DNA of 64,000 bases from Halanaerobiales bacterium (GTDB lineage Bacteria; Bacillota_F; Halanaerobiia; DY22613). Under the pieces are notes generated by a model. It saw only the letters and a program-made list of their open reading frames with translations, searched no databases and was not told where the DNA came from. The translations under genes were made by a program, and so were the position numbers. Where the stretch lies: positions 6,815 through 70,814 of the forward strand of contig JAGMES010000005.1 in the NCBI GenBank assembly GCA_023128035.1, given 5' to 3'. This document shows positions 9,806 through 17,561 of the stretch, piece after piece. How positions within the stretch are numbered: the stretch's first letter is position 1; each line of letters starts with the position of its first letter.

Positions 9806-11329
9806 ATGCTGGCCAAAATACTCAGCACATCCTATATAGGTGTAGAAGGGTTTCCAATTGTAGTTGAAGTTGATCTATCCAATGGACTTCCTGCTTTTGA
9901 TCTGGTAGGTTTGCCAAATACGGCTGTTCGTGAAGCAAGAAAACGAGTTCGTTCAGCTTTAAAAAATAGCCCTTACCCTTATCCTCGTGAGCGAATTACC
10001 ATTAACCTAGCTCCCGCTGATATCCCTAAAGAAGGTTCCTACTTTGACCTACCTATTGCTATTGGTATCCTAGCCGCTGAAGGGATTGTACCATCTGATA
10101 AATTATGCGAATTTGCTTTTATAGGGGAGCTATCTTTGGATGGAAAAATAAAACCCATTAGAGGAAGCCTAGCGATGGCACTAACCGTCAAAGAATTAGG
10201 ATTACACGGCCTAATCTTACCAAAAGAGAATTATTCTGAAGCAAAGGCAGTACACCAGATTGAACTTGTTCCTGTTTCTAGTTTAGAAGAGGTAGTAAAT
10301 TTTTTACGAACAGGTGATATTCATTATCCAGATATAAAGAAAACTCTTCCCCAAAATTCTATGGAAGTGGATCTCGCTTCCATTAAAGGACAACTATTTG
10401 CCAAACGTGGATTGGAAATTGCAGCATCAGGAGGACACAATCTACTTCTCATTGGCCCACCTGGTTCAGGTAAAACTCTTTTAGCTCGATCCATTCCTGG
10501 TATTATTCCCCCATTAAGTGAAGAAGAGTCTCTTCAGGTCACCCGCATCCATAGCATTGCTGGTATTAATCATCAAGCACAACACCTTTTAACCCAGCCG
10601 CCTTTTCGCCAACCCCACCACAGCATCACTCCAGCAGCATTAATCGGTGGTGGCAGAATACCACTGCCAGGTGAAATAAGTCTAGCTCATCATGGTATCC
10701 TTTTTCTTGATGAAATGGGAGAGTTTCGATCTGATCTTTTAAATCTGTTACGCCAACCTCTGGAGATGAGTCAAGTAGTGGTTACTCGTCACCAGCACCG
10801 AGTAATTTTTCCTGCTCAATTTATTTTAATTGGAGCACTAAATCCATGTAAATGTGGTTTTTATGGTGATCCTTCAGGACGTTGCATTTGTTCTTCCTCT
10901 GAGATTAGACGCTATTTTCAAAAAATTTCTGGACCTCTACTTGATCGTATTGATTTACAAATTCAAGTCTCAAGAATGAATAGTGATGATCTTTTTAATA
11001 CCAACAAAGTTGAATCCTCTTCAACTGTTCGAACAAGAGTTTTTAAAGCTAGAGAGATTCAAAGTTATAGATATTGTTCTACCCCCTTTAATCTAAATAG
11101 TCAGATTCCTCTATCCCAGATTAAAATCTTTTGCCCATTGGCAACTAAAGCAGAAAAAATTCTAGCTCAAGCAATGGACCGATTAGAACTGACAGCACGT
11201 GGCTGCCATCAAATTATAAAAGTCGCTCGCACCATTGCTGATTTGCGTCAGGCAAAAATAATTGATACTGAAGATATAGCAGAAGCAATTCAATACCGTT
11301 CTTTTGATAGACTGCACTGCGGGTATTAA
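9806..11329 (+). CDS. comM: ComM/YifB family Mg-chelatase-like ATPase
   Basis: A 507-residue AAA+ protein. The N-terminal ChlI domain (residues 1-170, FDLVGLPNTAVREARKRVRS) precedes Walker A GPPGSGKTLLAR near 215 and Walker B GILFLDEMGEF. A cysteine cluster PCKCGFYGDPSGRCICS is the zinc-binding insert typical of this family, and a C-terminal helical lid follows. ComM acts as a branch-migration helicase in natural transformation in other bacteria. GGGAGGG precedes the ATG. Presence with dprA suggests a DNA uptake role here too. Confidence 0.93.
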   Translation: MLAKILSTSYIGVEGFPIVVEVDLSNGLPAFDLVGLPNTAVREARKRVRSALKNSPYPYPRERITINLAPADIPKEGSYFDLPIAIGILAAEGIVPSDKLCEFAFIGELSLDGKIKPIRGSLAMALTVKELGLHGLILPKENYSEAKAVHQIELVPVSSLEEVVNFLRTGDIHYPDIKKTLPQNSMEVDLASIKGQLFAKRGLEIAASGGHNLLLIGPPGSGKTLLARSIPGIIPPLSEEESLQVTRIHSIAGINHQAQHLLTQPPFRQPHHSITPAALIGGGRIPLPGEISLAHHGILFLDEMGEFRSDLLNLLRQPLEMSQVVVTRHQHRVIFPAQFILIGALNPCKCGFYGDPSGRCICSSSEIRRYFQKISGPLLDRIDLQIQVSRMNSDDLFNTNKVESSSTVRTRVFKAREIQSYRYCSTPFNLNSQIPLSQIKIFCPLATKAEKILAQAMDRLELTARGCHQIIKVARTIADLRQAKIIDTEDIAEAIQYRSFDRLHCGY

Positions 11330-11340
11330 AATTATTCTAG

Positions 11341-11395
11341 TACTTCCACCCCCTCCTGTAGAGGAGGGGGCTTCCCCTTCTGAATGCCGTTAAAC
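11341..11395. repeat. Right-end fragment of short repeat family 1, possible comM terminator
   Basis: The CCCCCTCCTGTAGAGGAGGGGG hairpin, then CTTCCCCTTCTGAAT-CCGTTAAA, matches the hairpin-bearing end of the longer family 1 copies at 14748, 17440 and 30434. Only this end is present. Lying 12 bases after comM, the hairpin could also stop transcription, though no T-run follows. Confidence 0.6.
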
Positions 11396-11469
11396 ACAAG
11401 ATTGAAAAAACTGTGAAGATATAATTGATTTTTGACAATATTATAGTTTGATTTTTATTTTTGTCAATA

Positions 11470-11679
11470 TTAGTCCAAAAAAATAAACTCCCTAAAATTC
11501 AATCCTTCCTTTTCACAAAGTTTAATCAATCCTGCTAAAAATTTTTTGCCCACACCACGTTCCCCTCGCATTACTCGATAAACGTAGGAATAATCTAAAT
11601 CTAATTTTCGTGCAAACATTACTTCGCTCCAGCCACGTGAATTAAGAAATTGCTCTGTTTTTTCCCTGTTGAGCCTCAT
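11470..11679 (-). CDS. Small helix-turn-helix protein
   Basis: A 69-residue protein with a Cro-like helix-turn-helix: ARKLDLDYSYVYRVMRGER is the turn and recognition helix. It is almost only a DNA-binding domain, so it may act as a small repressor or antagonist. It is divergent from the XRE gene at 11842 with promoters for both in the 160-base gap. A broken paralogue at 40802-41010 sits in the same divergent layout beside a paralogous XRE gene. The start at 11679 has AGGGGTGG upstream; a GTG three codons earlier is less well placed. Confidence 0.75.
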   Translation of the reverse strand: MRLNREKTEQFLNSRGWSEVMFARKLDLDYSYVYRVMRGERGVGKKFLAGLIKLCEKEGLNFREFIFLD

Positions 11680-11710
11680 GGTCACCACCCCTATTTTTAC
11701 TTATGTCAAA

Positions 11711-11739
11711 ATTATATACCTTAGAATTACATATGTCAA
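11711..11739 (-). promoter_or_regulatory. Consensus sigma-A promoter for the small HTH gene
   Basis: On the minus strand TTGACA, 17 bases, TATAAT, a perfect match to the sigma-A consensus. The -10 lies about 30 bases before the start codon. Four copies of TGTCAA (either strand) occur in the divergent gap and are candidate operator half-sites. Confidence 0.75.
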
Positions 11740-11780
11740 TGATTTTGAGAAATTTTATCTGCAAATTTTAAAAAAAGTTA

Positions 11781-11809
11781 TTGTCAAATGTCAATTAATA
11801 AGATACAAT
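11781..11809 (+). promoter_or_regulatory. Sigma-A promoter for the XRE gene at 11842
   Basis: TTGTCA (11781-11786), 17-base spacer, TACAAT (11804-11809), 32 bases before the ATG. A TGTCAA copy overlaps each promoter element region, so the divergent regulators probably control this gap themselves. Confidence 0.65.
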
Positions 11810-11841
11810 ATAGTAAAAGGTGCATAAAGGAAGTGGGTAAG

Positions 11842-12267
11842 ATGGCAAATAAAAAACAAATCCGAAGTGATTTTGGATTATATCTTAAATATGTTCGAGA
11901 ATTAAGAGGGCTCACCATTACTGACTTAGCCAAATTTTCTAATGTCAGCCCCTCATACATATCACGAATTGAAAATGGTGGTAGACGCCCTCCTAAACCT
12001 GATATTTTGCAAAAACTTGCTCCACACTTAGGAATTGGCTACAATGAATTGATGGTAAAAGCAGGATATTTAAAAATGGACAACGACGATTTGCGTATTG
12101 AAGATGAAGGAACTAAAGAACTATTTGCGTCTTTGACAGAAGGAAAAAAGAAACTTCTTCAAACAGTAGATAATCTTTCAGAAGAAACTATTTTCCTTAT
12201 TGCTAATACTATAAAACAAATTAAAGAAGAATCAATTAAAAATTCCGAACAGAATTCTGATGTTTAA
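11842..12267 (+). CDS. XRE-family transcriptional regulator (copy 1)
   Basis: A 141-residue protein: N-terminal HTH_3 domain (residues 8-70; LTITDLAKFSNVSPSYISRI) and an acidic helical C-terminus that may mediate dimerisation. It is paralogous to the regulator at 41260 along its length (shared GLYLK/GVYLK, PDILxKLxPHL, VKAGY/LKAGH, EETIF). The ATG at 11842 is used since AAGGA lies 10 bases upstream and the HTH begins there. No ligand domain is seen. Its partner is the divergent small HTH gene. Confidence 0.82.
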   Translation: MANKKQIRSDFGLYLKYVRELRGLTITDLAKFSNVSPSYISRIENGGRRPPKPDILQKLAPHLGIGYNELMVKAGYLKMDNDDLRIEDEGTKELFASLTEGKKKLLQTVDNLSEETIFLIANTIKQIKEESIKNSEQNSDV

Positions 12268-12302
12268 ACAATAGACGAACTGAATTTATTAAGTAAAACT
12301 CA

Positions 12303-12365
12303 GGGTCAATGTACATTTAGGAAAAATTTCCTAAATAAAAGTTTTCCTAAATGTACCTTAGACCC
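12303..12365. terminator. Bidirectional hairpin between xre and rnhB
   Basis: Arms GGGTC..GTACATTTAGGAAAA and its near complement enclose a 16-base loop that itself contains TTTCCTAAA, so alternative pairings exist. It lies between two convergent genes. There is no strong T-run, so termination is inferred from position. Confidence 0.5.
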
Positions 12366-12378
12366 AACGTTGTACCAC

Positions 12379-13341
12379 TTAACTTCCACTGAGCTTTTTC
12401 TCCATCCCAATATATACTTGCCGCAAGTCAACTAATTCCACTTCAAAGAGTCTCTCTTTATCTTTAGCTATTAGCTCACCGATCTCTTTCAAAGCAGCCA
12501 ACTCTTTTGCTGATTTTACCATCTCAACATATAAATGATAAGTTTCCGAATAATTCGACTGTCTTACCATAGAAAAAGAAAAACGATGAATAGGAGTCGG
12601 TCCCAACTTAATTAAGCCAGAAAGATGCTCAGGGGCGCCATACCCTTTATTGCGTTCAAACCCATACCCTAGATACTCTTTACTGAATTTAACCATCTGC
12701 CTATCCCTAGTCACCTTTGCCACAACTGACGCAGCAGCAATAGATATACTCTTTGCGTCACCATCCACGATAGCCTGCTGATTGATGTTAATACCATGTA
12801 CAGTTTTATCTCCATCTACAATAGCAACCTGAGGCTTAAAACCTTGCTCAATTAATTGATCAAAGGCATGCTTCATTGCTTTAAAACTAGCTTGGAGAAT
12901 GTTAATTTTATCAATCTCTCGATTATCTACAATTCCAATTCCTACACCAAGAGCATTCTCCATTATTATATCAAAGAATTTTTCTCTCTCTTCCTCTCTA
13001 AGCTTCTTAGAATCATTTAAACCCAAGAAATAAAAATCTGGCTTGATGATAACAGCAGCAGCTACAACTGGCCCTGCTAATGGCCCTCTGCCGACCTCAT
13101 CAATGCCAACAATCTGCGAAATACCTTGGCTCCAATATTGCCGTTCATGCTTTAACATTTCATCAAAACGTTTTTCTAATTTTTTCTTACGATTAAGTTG
13201 TCGTTCCATCTGCTCACCAAGTCGTTGAATACCCTTTCGCTGATCAAATCCTAATTTTTCAATCATCTCCAAGGTCGGTTCAATCTCTTTAATCAGATTC
13301 TGGACTTGGCTGATCGTCATCTGGGATAACTCCATTCCCAT
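12379..13341 (-). CDS. rnhB: Ribonuclease HII
   Basis: Removes RNA from RNA-DNA hybrids and single ribonucleotides from DNA. The catalytic core has GIDEVGRGPLAGPVVAAAVI (D-E-G-R-G motif) and AIVDGDK. At about 320 residues it is longer than the usual 200-260: an N-terminal helical arm of about 80 residues, as in Bacillus RnhB, and an unusual C-terminal extension of about 75 residues, helical and charged, after RFSFSMV. The ATG at 13341 is chosen for GGGGAG 7 bases upstream. It overlaps the end of rbgA by about 50 bases. Confidence 0.93.
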   Translation of the reverse strand: MGMELSQMTISQVQNLIKEIEPTLEMIEKLGFDQRKGIQRLGEQMERQLNRKKKLEKRFDEMLKHERQYWSQGISQIVGIDEVGRGPLAGPVVAAAVIIKPDFYFLGLNDSKKLREEEREKFFDIIMENALGVGIGIVDNREIDKINILQASFKAMKHAFDQLIEQGFKPQVAIVDGDKTVHGININQQAIVDGDAKSISIAAASVVAKVTRDRQMVKFSKEYLGYGFERNKGYGAPEHLSGLIKLGPTPIHRFSFSMVRQSNYSETYHLYVEMVKSAKELAALKEIGELIAKDKERLFEVELVDLRQVYIGMEKKLSGS

Positions 13342-14203
13342 CTCTTTTCTCCCCACCCTTCATCGGTCTTTCAATGGTAATCCGTCCAATTCGGCCATCC
13401 CGAAATTCTTTTAAGATCATTCGAGCTGTTTGTTCGGTACGGATTCGTCCACCACTTTGAATAAAACCACGTTTTCTCCCAATTGCTAACATCATCTCAT
13501 AAGGGTCTTCTACCAATTCTACACCAAAAAATAATTCTAATTCTTTTTGTGCATTCTCCATCAACCATCCAGTCAAATGAAATGCTACTTCTTCTTCATT
13601 AAAAATGTCACTTCGAATTGCACCAGTCGCAGCAAGTTTAATCCCCACTTCCTGGCTGTCAAATTTTGGCCAGAGAATCCCAGGTGAATCCAATAGGTGA
13701 AATCCTTCACGTACTTTAATCCACTGTTTTCCACGAGTAACACCAGGTTTATTCGCAACTTTTGCACTAGAACGCTTTGCTATTCGATTGATTAAAGCAG
13801 ATTTACCAACATTAGGAATTCCAATAATAGCTAATCGAATATTGCGAGGATTACGACCTCGTTTCTTTAAACGAGCATTGATCTCATCTCCTTTTAAACG
13901 AACCGCCTCTAGCACATCTGCCAATCCTTTACCTTTCACAGCATCGACTGCGAAAGATGGAAATTTAGAGGATAAATGCTTAACCCAATCCAGAGTAATA
14001 TCTGGATTAGCTAAATCAGATTTATTAAAAATAATAATGCGATCTTTATCTTTAACCAATTTATCAAGATCTGGATTGCTACTGCTAGATGGAATCCGCG
14101 CATCCAACAGCTCCAGAACAATATCTACCATCTTCAAATGTTCCTGCAATATTCTCTTTGCTTTGGCCATATGACCTGGATACCACTGTATATTTTTCTT
14201 CAT
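13289..14203 (-). CDS. rbgA: Ribosome biogenesis GTPase RbgA (YlqF)
   Basis: A circularly permuted GTPase that matures the 50S subunit. G4 FNKSD (near 60) precedes G1 GIPNVGKSALIN (near 125) and G3 DSPG (near 175), the cpGTPase order. N-terminal WYPGHMAKAK is diagnostic. A C-terminal RNA-binding domain of about 100 residues follows. The ATG at 14203 is preferred over the GTG at 14212 for its AGGTG site. Placement between rplS/lepB and rnhB agrees with Bacillus rplS-ylqF-rnhB. Confidence 0.96.
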   Translation of the reverse strand: MKKNIQWYPGHMAKAKRILQEHLKMVDIVLELLDARIPSSSSNPDLDKLVKDKDRIIIFNKSDLANPDITLDWVKHLSSKFPSFAVDAVKGKGLADVLEAVRLKGDEINARLKKRGRNPRNIRLAIIGIPNVGKSALINRIAKRSSAKVANKPGVTRGKQWIKVREGFHLLDSPGILWPKFDSQEVGIKLAATGAIRSDIFNEEEVAFHLTGWLMENAQKELELFFGVELVEDPYEMMLAIGRKRGFIQSGGRIRTEQTARMILKEFRDGRIGRITIERPMKGGEKRDGNGVIPDDDQPSPESD

Positions 14204-14212
14204 TAAGCACAC

Positions 14213-14731
14213 CTACCTATCTTTCAACAATTTTACCCTATTCAAAGGCCAAAAAACTAAAATAGCTTGACCTATAATATTTTCATTGGGAACAAAACCC
14301 CAAAAACGACTATCCTCACTGTTATTTCTATTATCTCCCAAAACAAAATAATTATCCTCTGGAACAACAATAGGGCCATAATTTGAATAACCCCTAGTCA
14401 AAAGATAATTTTCTTTTAAAGGTTCATCATTGACATAAACTTGTCCATTAATAATTTGCATCCTGTCACCACTTAAACCAATTACCCGCTTAATAAATTT
14501 ACGCCTAGGTTCTAAAGGATACTTAAAAACAATAATATCATTTTTTTCAGGATCCTTAAATTGATATATAAATTTATTAACCAAAATCCTATCTCTCACC
14601 TCTAATGTAGGCCACATAGAACCAGAATGTATAAAAAAAGCCTGAATAACAAATATGATCAGGATTAAGGCCAAAATTACAGCCATAATAACCGATTTCA
14701 CATATTCAAGAAAAGTTTCATTCGATAACAT
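14213..14731 (-). CDS. lepB: Signal peptidase I
   Basis: Membrane serine protease that cleaves signal peptides, 172 residues. One N-terminal transmembrane segment (about 12-34) anchors it with the catalytic domain outside. The Ser-Lys dyad is S38 in SGSMWPTL and K81 in KRVIGLSGD; GDNRNNSEDSRFWG is the conserved region E. AAAGGAG lies 11 bases before the ATG and touches the edge of a family 1 repeat, so the element sits directly in the leader of this gene. Confidence 0.96.
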   Translation of the reverse strand: MLSNETFLEYVKSVIMAVILALILIIFVIQAFFIHSGSMWPTLEVRDRILVNKFIYQFKDPEKNDIIVFKYPLEPRRKFIKRVIGLSGDRMQIINGQVYVNDEPLKENYLLTRGYSNYGPIVVPEDNYFVLGDNRNNSEDSRFWGFVPNENIIGQAILVFWPLNRVKLLKDR

Positions 14732-14747
14732 GGCTTAAATTGCTCCT

Positions 14748-14897
14748 TTAAAGTCGAAATTATAACAAGTTATTATTTCTTAAGTTTAACGACTTCAGAA
14801 GGAGATTTGGACTCCCACTGAAGTTTTAAAATTATTGTATACATTCTACCCCCAGCTATAGAGGAGATGACTTTGCCTTCTGAAATGTCGTTAAATA
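14748..14897. mobile_element. Short IS200/IS605-like repeat, family 1
   Basis: Ends are AAAGTCGAAAT-ATAAC..GTTATTATTTCTTAAG on one side and GCCTTCTGAAATGTCGTTAAA on the other; GTTTAACGACTTCAGAAGG forms an inverted pair with the latter. Near the right end is a C-rich hairpin. No coding capacity. The element abuts the lepB ribosome site and a deleted family 2 copy. Hairpin-bearing ends suggest a non-autonomous IS200/IS605-type relic; this assignment is inference. Confidence 0.65.
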
Positions 14898-14901
14898 AAT
14901 A

Positions 14902-14957
14902 ATTCGACCACAAAAAGTATGTAAGCTCTTGTGCGACTAGTTTTTGTGGGCTAATCA
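14902..14957. repeat. Internally deleted copy of palindromic repeat family 2
   Basis: Keeps both outer arms (ATTCG-CCACAAAAAGTA and TAGTTTTTGTGGGCTAATCAT) but lacks the central palindrome seen in the copies at 23104 and 55441. It directly follows the family 1 element. Confidence 0.7.
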
Positions 14958-14971
14958 TAAATATATTTCAT

Positions 14972-15010
14972 AAAACGAGAGGGATGGCAAAAAATCTGCC
15001 CTCCCTCTTT
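14972..15010 (-). terminator. rplS terminator
   Basis: Stem AGAGGGAGGGCA / TGCCATCCCTCT with one mismatch, followed on the minus strand by CGTTTTATG. It lies 15 bases past the rplS stop. Confidence 0.6.
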
Positions 15011-15025
15011 AAAAAATTGATAGCT

Positions 15026-15373
15026 TTAATATGCATTCTTATCTCTAAGTTTTGCTTTCTTACCAATAGTGCCACGTAAGTAGTACAATTTAGCTCTGCT
15101 AACATGAGCATGACGCTTAACTACATACTTAGCAACCTTAGGTGAATGGACTGGGAATGTTCTTTCAACCCCAAGACCATGAGATAATTTCCGAACTGTG
15201 ATGGTTTCTCTAGCACCACCATTTTGGCGACGAATTACATAACCTTCATAAACCTGGATTCTCTCTTTCCCACCCTCAATTACTCTGTAATGAACAGCAA
15301 CAGTGTCACCAATGTTCATCTGAGGAATATCATCTCTCATCTGTTCGCGTTCGATTTGATCAATAATGTTCAT
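15026..15373 (-). CDS. rplS: 50S ribosomal protein L19
   Basis: A 115-residue ribosomal protein at the 30S-50S interface. GDTVAVHYRVIEGGKERIQV, YEGYVIRRQNGGARETITVR and the C-terminal RAKLYYLRGTIGKKAKL are canonical L19. The start MNIIDQIEREQ at 15373 has AAGGAGG upstream; the longer frame into the leader is rejected. It is preceded by an L19-type mRNA leader and by trmD, as in Bacillus. Confidence 0.98.
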   Translation of the reverse strand: MNIIDQIEREQMRDDIPQMNIGDTVAVHYRVIEGGKERIQVYEGYVIRRQNGGARETITVRKLSHGLGVERTFPVHSPKVAKYVVKRHAHVSRAKLYYLRGTIGKKAKLRDKNAY

Positions 15374-15381
15374 CTTGTTTC

Positions 15382-15440
15382 CTCCTTTCTCCAAGAACGT
15401 TCATGCCTGGTTTTATACAGGTAGCGGACCGCTCATATTC
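15382..15440 (-). ncRNA. L19-type ribosomal protein leader
   Basis: On the minus strand the rplS leader reads GAGCGGTCCGCTACCTG, a variable loop, then CAGGCATGAACGTTCT before the ribosome site. The GCGGTCCGC palindrome, CCTG/CAGG pairing and GAACGTTC block agree with the L19 leader motif known upstream of Firmicute rplS. It is thought to bind L19 for autoregulation. Confidence 0.75.
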
Positions 15441-15483
15441 ACACAAAATTTATTATAACATAGACAAGCAAAAAACTCAATAT

Positions 15484-16248
15484 TTATTCAATTTTTTTTT
15501 CCTTTTTTATCACTGCGTCATTTCTAATTTCCTTCAATAGTTTCAAATCTGTTTTGCTAAATTTTAAATTATCCAACAACTCAGGTCTCCTCAAATAAGT
15601 TCGTTTTAAGGCTTCCTTCCGCCGCCATTTCTCAATTAATGCATGATTACCACTAAGTAATTCTTGTGGAACCTCTTTTCCCATAAATTCTCGGGGACGA
15701 GTATATTGGGGATACCCTAAGATACCCTGATAAAAAGAATCTTCTTCAATAGATGCTGAATCTCCTAATACTCCAGGAACCATCCGAGAAATAGAATCCA
15801 CTAAAACCATCGCTGGAAGTTCTCCACCAGTCAAAACAAAATCTCCTAATGAAATTTCTTCATCGATAAGTTCCTCTCGAATTCTCTCATCTACTCCTTC
15901 ATAGCGACCACATAAAATGACAATATCATCATGTTTTGCTAATTCAATTGCTTTTGCCTGATTAAAAGGCTGACCTTGAGGAGACATAAAAATTCGGTGT
16001 AATGGTCTTTTTGTCTTAGAAGCAATATCCTGAAAAGCACTAAAGACAGGTTCGACCTTCATCACCATCCCAGGCCCGCCTCCAAAGGGATAATCATCTG
16101 TAGTTTTATGTTTGTTAGTAGCATAGTCTCGAATATTAATCAAATTGATTTGAATCAAGTTATTTTTCTGTGCACGTTTTAAAATACTTTCTTCGAAGAC
16201 GCTATGAAACATCTCTGGAAATATGCTCAAAATATGAAATGTAACCAT
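15484..16248 (-). CDS. trmD: tRNA (guanine-37-N1) methyltransferase
   Basis: A SAM-dependent SPOUT enzyme of 254 residues that methylates G37 next to the anticodon and prevents frameshifting. [41 protein letters not shown] and the knot segment [15 protein letters not shown] are conserved. AGGTGG precedes the ATG. rimM ends 10 bases upstream. Confidence 0.98.
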   Translation of the reverse strand: MVTFHILSIFPEMFHSVFEESILKRAQKNNLIQINLINIRDYATNKHKTTDDYPFGGGPGMVMKVEPVFSAFQDIASKTKRPLHRIFMSPQGQPFNQAKAIELAKHDDIVILCGRYEGVDERIREELIDEEISLGDFVLTGGELPAMVLVDSISRMVPGVLGDSASIEEDSFYQGILGYPQYTRPREFMGKEVPQELLSGNHALIEKWRRKEALKRTYLRRPELLDNLKFSKTDLKLLKEIRNDAVIKKEKKIE

Positions 16249-16258
16249 ATTAAACCAC

Positions 16259-16777
16259 CTAATCTATAAGCCCTTCAAGGAGATGGACAATCATTTTTTT
16301 TCCTTCGACATCTATCTCTTTTACCACATCATGGATAGCTGGAAGTAAAACCTCTTTTTTCCCTTCCGGCGTAGACACATACACTACATAAATGTCATGA
16401 CTCCCAGTGGTAATGATATCCTCGAGTCGTCCCAAATATTCATCTGTATCAGTATAAACATCCATCCCAATGATTTCATGGAGAAAATAATGTCCTTCTG
16501 GTAGATCAATTGCTTCTGAAGCAGGAATTTTTATATAATAATCTTTCAAATCTTGAGCTTGTTTAAGTGTAGATACTTCAACAAATTTGACTATAGCAAG
16601 ACTCTTGTTGAACCAGACATTCTCCACCTGCATACGTTTAATATCATCTTCTTTTTCTAAAAATACTCTCTCTAATTCTAAAAACCTTTCTGGAAAGTCA
16701 GAAAGAATTAGACATTTTACTTCGCCCATTTGATTATGATGTCGGCCAATTTTTCCAATCGCAATCATCTCAGACAT
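16259..16777 (-). CDS. rimM: 16S rRNA processing protein RimM
   Basis: A 172-residue 30S maturation factor that binds S19. The N-terminal barrel ([18 protein letters not shown]) and C-terminal PRC-barrel ([41 protein letters not shown]) are both present. The ATG at 16777 is favoured by GAGGAGAGG upstream over the frame start at 16804. Operon order rpsP-khpA-rimM-trmD-rplS is conserved. Confidence 0.96.
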   Translation of the reverse strand: MSEMIAIGKIGRHHNQMGEVKCLILSDFPERFLELERVFLEKEDDIKRMQVENVWFNKSLAIVKFVEVSTLKQAQDLKDYYIKIPASEAIDLPEGHYFLHEIIGMDVYTDTDEYLGRLEDIITTGSHDIYVVYVSTPEGKKEVLLPAIHDVVKEIDVEGKKMIVHLLEGLID

Positions 16778-16851
16778 TTCTATCCTCTCCTCAAAGGTTG
16801 TCATAAATACTAGAAAGACCAGGAATATAAATCCTGATCTTTACAAGCTAA

Positions 16852-17082
16852 CTATTGAATAATTTCTACATTTATTCGTTTATTCACTTTGGTAGCAGCA
16901 GCTTTCACTACTGTACGAATTGCTTTGGCAATACGTCCCTGCTTACCAATGACCTTACCCATATCATCATCTGCAACAGATAGATATATGGTTACGCCTC
17001 TTTCGTTATCTGTCTCCTTAACCATCACTTCTTCTGGATGGTCTACGAGGGATTTAGCAATCAATTCTACTAATTCTTTCAC
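16852..17082 (-). CDS. khpA: KH-domain RNA-binding protein KhpA (YlqC)
   Basis: A 76-residue single KH domain with the GKVIGKQGRIAKAIRTVV GxxG loop. It binds RNA and in other Firmicutes partners with KhpB. Translation starts at GTG (17082) after AGGAGG. It lies between rpsP and rimM. A short hairpin (16811-16843) follows the stop and may trim or slow transcription into rimM. Confidence 0.93.
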   Translation of the reverse strand: MKELVELIAKSLVDHPEEVMVKETDNERGVTIYLSVADDDMGKVIGKQGRIAKAIRTVVKAAATKVNKRINVEIIQ

Positions 17083-17121
17083 GGAGATTACACCTCCTAC
17101 AAGAAGTATCTAATCGTAAAA

Positions 17122-17370
17122 TTACTTCTTTATAATTCCCTGTTTTTTCAAAAGACTTCTAACGGTATCAGAAGGCTGAGCACCAGTAGCCAACCATTTT
17201 AATGCTTTTTCTGCGTCAATTTTAACTGTTGAAGGATCGGTATTAGGATTATAATAACCAATTTCCTCAATAAATCTTCCATCACGTGGACATCTAGAAT
17301 CTGCAACTACCACACGATAAAATGCATTACGCTTTGAACCCATTCTTTTCATACGAATTTTTACTGCCAT
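17122..17370 (-). CDS. rpsP: 30S ribosomal protein S16
   Basis: An 82-residue S16: [40 protein letters not shown]. The ATG at 17370 follows AAGGAGG. A family 1 repeat of about 125 bp is inserted between ffh and rpsP, so transcription linkage with ffh may be altered. Confidence 0.98.
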   Translation of the reverse strand: MAVKIRMKRMGSKRNAFYRVVVADSRCPRDGRFIEEIGYYNPNTDPSTVKIDAEKALKWLATGAQPSDTVRSLLKKQGIIKK

Positions 17371-17439
17371 ATCTTTCACCTCCTTATAAAAATTACGCCG
17401 CTCTAGAACGCTAATTTTCTATAATCTAAAGTCGTGATA

Positions 17440-17556
17440 ATAACTGCGTTATTATCTCTTAAGTTTAACGACTTCAGAAGGAGATTTGAAATTATTCTAT
17501 CACCTTCACCCCTCCCTAAAGAGGAGGGGGACTTCGCCTTCTGAAATGTCGTTAAA
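17440..17556. mobile_element. Short IS200/IS605-like repeat, family 1
   Basis: Starts AAAGTCG-GATAATAACTGCGTTATTATC, then CTTAAGTTTAACGACTTCAGAAGG, and ends in a CCCCTCC/GGAGGGG hairpin followed by ACTTCGCCTTCTGAAATGTCGTTAAA. Close to the copies at 14748 and 55272. No gene inside. Confidence 0.7.
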
Positions 17557-17561
17557 TATGT

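Noticed and set aside
14773..14958. A 61-codon minus-strand frame
   Set aside because: It lies wholly within the family 1 and family 2 repeats and has no ribosome site.
16811..16843. Hairpin between khpA and rimM as a terminator
   Set aside because: No T-run follows and the genes look co-transcribed, so it is mentioned only under khpA.
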